Of a DNA stretch of 64,000 bases, positions 62,536 to 64,000 are shown in pieces. The position numbers and the translations under genes are program-made. The DNA comes from Ichthyophis bannanicus (taxonomy: Eukaryota > Chordata > Amphibia > Gymnophiona > Ichthyophiidae): NCBI GenBank assembly GCA_033557465.1, contig CM066032.1, positions 451,976,077-452,040,076 of the forward strand. The letters run 5' to 3'. The stretch's first letter is position 1; every line of letters begins with the position of its first letter. The notes under the pieces are model-generated. The model was not told where the DNA came from, did no database searches, and saw nothing but the letters and a program-made list of their open reading frames with translations.

Positions 62536-64000
62536 TTCTTGTTGTTAAATGCCATTGAGTCGGTGTCGACTCATGGCGACCCTCTGGATAGTTAGCCTAA
62601 ACTGTGTTTGATCTTCAGTCAGGCAGCTCATTGTTGATAGAGTGACACCCATAGCTGCTGCTGTTGTATCAATCCATCTCATTGCTGGCCTTCCTCTTTT
62701 GTTTTGCCTTCTACCTTGTCAAGCATGATGTCTTTCTCTAACGATCTCTCTCTTCGCAGGATGTGTCCGAAGTATGAAAGTTGAAGTCTTGTCATCTGAG
62801 CTTCTAAATAAAGCTTAGGTTTGATCTCCTCTAGTACTGACTGGTTTGTTCTTTGGGTAGTCCATGGTATGCACAGTATTTGTCGCCAGCACCATAATTC
62901 AAAGGCATCAATTTTCTTCCTGTCTATCTTTTTCGCTGTCCAACTTTCTCATCCATATGATGTTATTGAAAATACAATGGCTTGGACAAGTCGAATCTTT
63001 GTATGGAGAGAAACATAGCTATTCTACCAAGAACAATGCATTGTTGTTTCTTTATTGATTGTTGATTGTAGTAGGTAAAAGTTGTCAACCATTTCAATTT
63101 CTTCTCCATCAATGATGAACTTACTGATTTTGTCAGTTGTCAGGATCTATGTCTTCTTTATGTTAAGATGCAGGCCCATTTTAAGACTATGTTCCTTGAT
63201 CTTGAAAAGCAAATGTTTCAGATTGTCTTCACTTTCCGCATAGCGAAGGTTGTTGATGAGTCTTCCACCAATCTTCATGCCTCAATTGTCTTCATACAGT
63301 CCTGCTTCTCTGATGATTTGTTCTGCATATAAACAGGTAGGAGGAAAGTATGCAGCCTTGCCGTACAACTTTGCTGATTTTAAACCATTCTGTTTCTCCT
63401 TGTTCCATTCAAACTGTTGCTTCTTGATCACTGTAAAGATTGTGCAAGAGAAATATCAGGTGTTCTGGAATACCCATGCTTCCTAATGTGGCCCAGAGTT
63501 TTCTCATGGTTTGCACAGTCAAAAGCCTTACTTTAGTCAATAAAACACATATAGATATACTTTTGGTATTTTTTTTTTGTCTTTTTAAGGATCCACCTCA
63601 CATCCGCAATGATGTCTCTTGTTCCTCACCCTTTCCTAAACCCTGCTTGCACTTCAGGCAGTTCTCGTTCCAGGTATGGTTGTAGTCTCTGCTGAATGAT
63701 CTTGAGTAGAATCTTGCTGGCATGTGGAATCAGAGGAATTGTTTCTATGCTTCTATACAAATACAGAGGTTCTCTAAAGGAAAACAGGGGACTCTTGTAG
63801 TAGTTGGTATGGAAGGGCAGACTAGATAGGCCATGTGGTCTTTTTCTGCCATCATGTTTCTATATTTCTATAATTTCCACAGTCAGTCAGATCACCTTTC
63901 TTCAGTATTGGTATAAACACAGATCATTTCCAGTCAGTTGGCCATGATGTCTTCCAGTCTTGATGGGCACTGGAGCATTACTGCCGCTGCTATTCTTTGA
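62536..64000 (-). mobile_element. RTE-BovB-type LINE, inverse orientation, 3' part
   Basis: The reverse complement starts with the RTE tail (GTTGTTAAATGCCATTGAGT at 62548) and follows the C-terminus and RT of the copy at 55723-58585, back to about its position 57250 at the window edge. It is more degraded, with many stops and short deletions. A CR1 tail is inserted at 63744-63872. With the plus copy it forms a large inverted pair around the L2. Confidence 0.85.
63744..63872 (+). repeat. CR1-type 3' tail inserted in the RTE copy
   Basis: ACAAATACAGAGGTTCTCTA, GGGCAGACTAGATAGGCCAT and ATGTTTCTATATTTCTAT match 11770-11877. The RTE sequence is continuous across it (AGAGGAATTGT ... ATTTCCACAGTC). 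TTCTATG and TTCTATA at the two ends may be target bases or octamer repeats. Confidence 0.75.

Noticed and set aside
1..64000. Host protein-coding gene with introns
   Set aside because: Every long frame is explained by a transposable element; the one possible exception (41525-41853) is a broken relic.

Overview
The window is vertebrate intergenic DNA made almost entirely of nested transposable elements. I found no conserved cellular gene, rRNA, functional tRNA or CRISPR array. The mix of CR1-, L2-, RTE-BovB- and L1/Tx1-type LINEs, DIRS retroelements, Ty3/gypsy elements with a SCAN-like capsid, a Penelope-like fragment, Tc1, pogo and hAT pieces suggests an amphibian. A caecilian is my best guess, but this is inference and a reptile is not excluded.

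Layout. 1-3719: 3' part of Ty3/gypsy element A (gag end, protease, integrase, 3' LTR). 3720-7201: CR1 tail and a decayed DIRS copy. 7204-13205: CR1 copies nested in one another, with a pogo-like transposon and a hAT-type MITE inside. 13330-20400: MITEs and an L2 element split by a 4.6-kb insertion of unknown class carrying six tRNA-like modules and a long palindrome. 20398-21973: Tc1. 21974-24420: largely unassigned. 24421-30037: an apparently intact DIRS element. 30069-33142: L1/Tx1 element with target-site duplication. 33417-33885: solo LTR. 34030-38140: near full-length CR1. 38150-41853: relics of an R4-like LINE, L2, Penelope and a hAT/ZMYM-like protein. 41855-45890: antisense L2 interrupted by an LTR. 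46000-47035: L1 ORF1 relic. 48447-55224: Ty3/gypsy element B, full length and young. 55723-62085: RTE-BovB followed by a full-length L2. 62536-64000: a second RTE-BovB in inverse orientation.

The most notable observation concerns the Ty3/gypsy group. Element A has protease and integrase but no reverse transcriptase. Element B has protease, dUTPase, reverse transcriptase and RNase H but no integrase. Both have long uninterrupted reading frames, and B moved recently: its LTRs differ at 4 substitutions and 2 single-base indels over about 1.54 kb, with a 4-bp target duplication. In both, the pol frame runs straight into the 3' LTR and adds a 300-360 residue charged tail. A third, solo LTR (43694-45021) carries a similar open frame, and A and the solo LTR share the motif EPMEC near the end. 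This suggests either two mutually complementing non-autonomous families or independent deletions from one parent, and an LTR-encoded protein that looks maintained.
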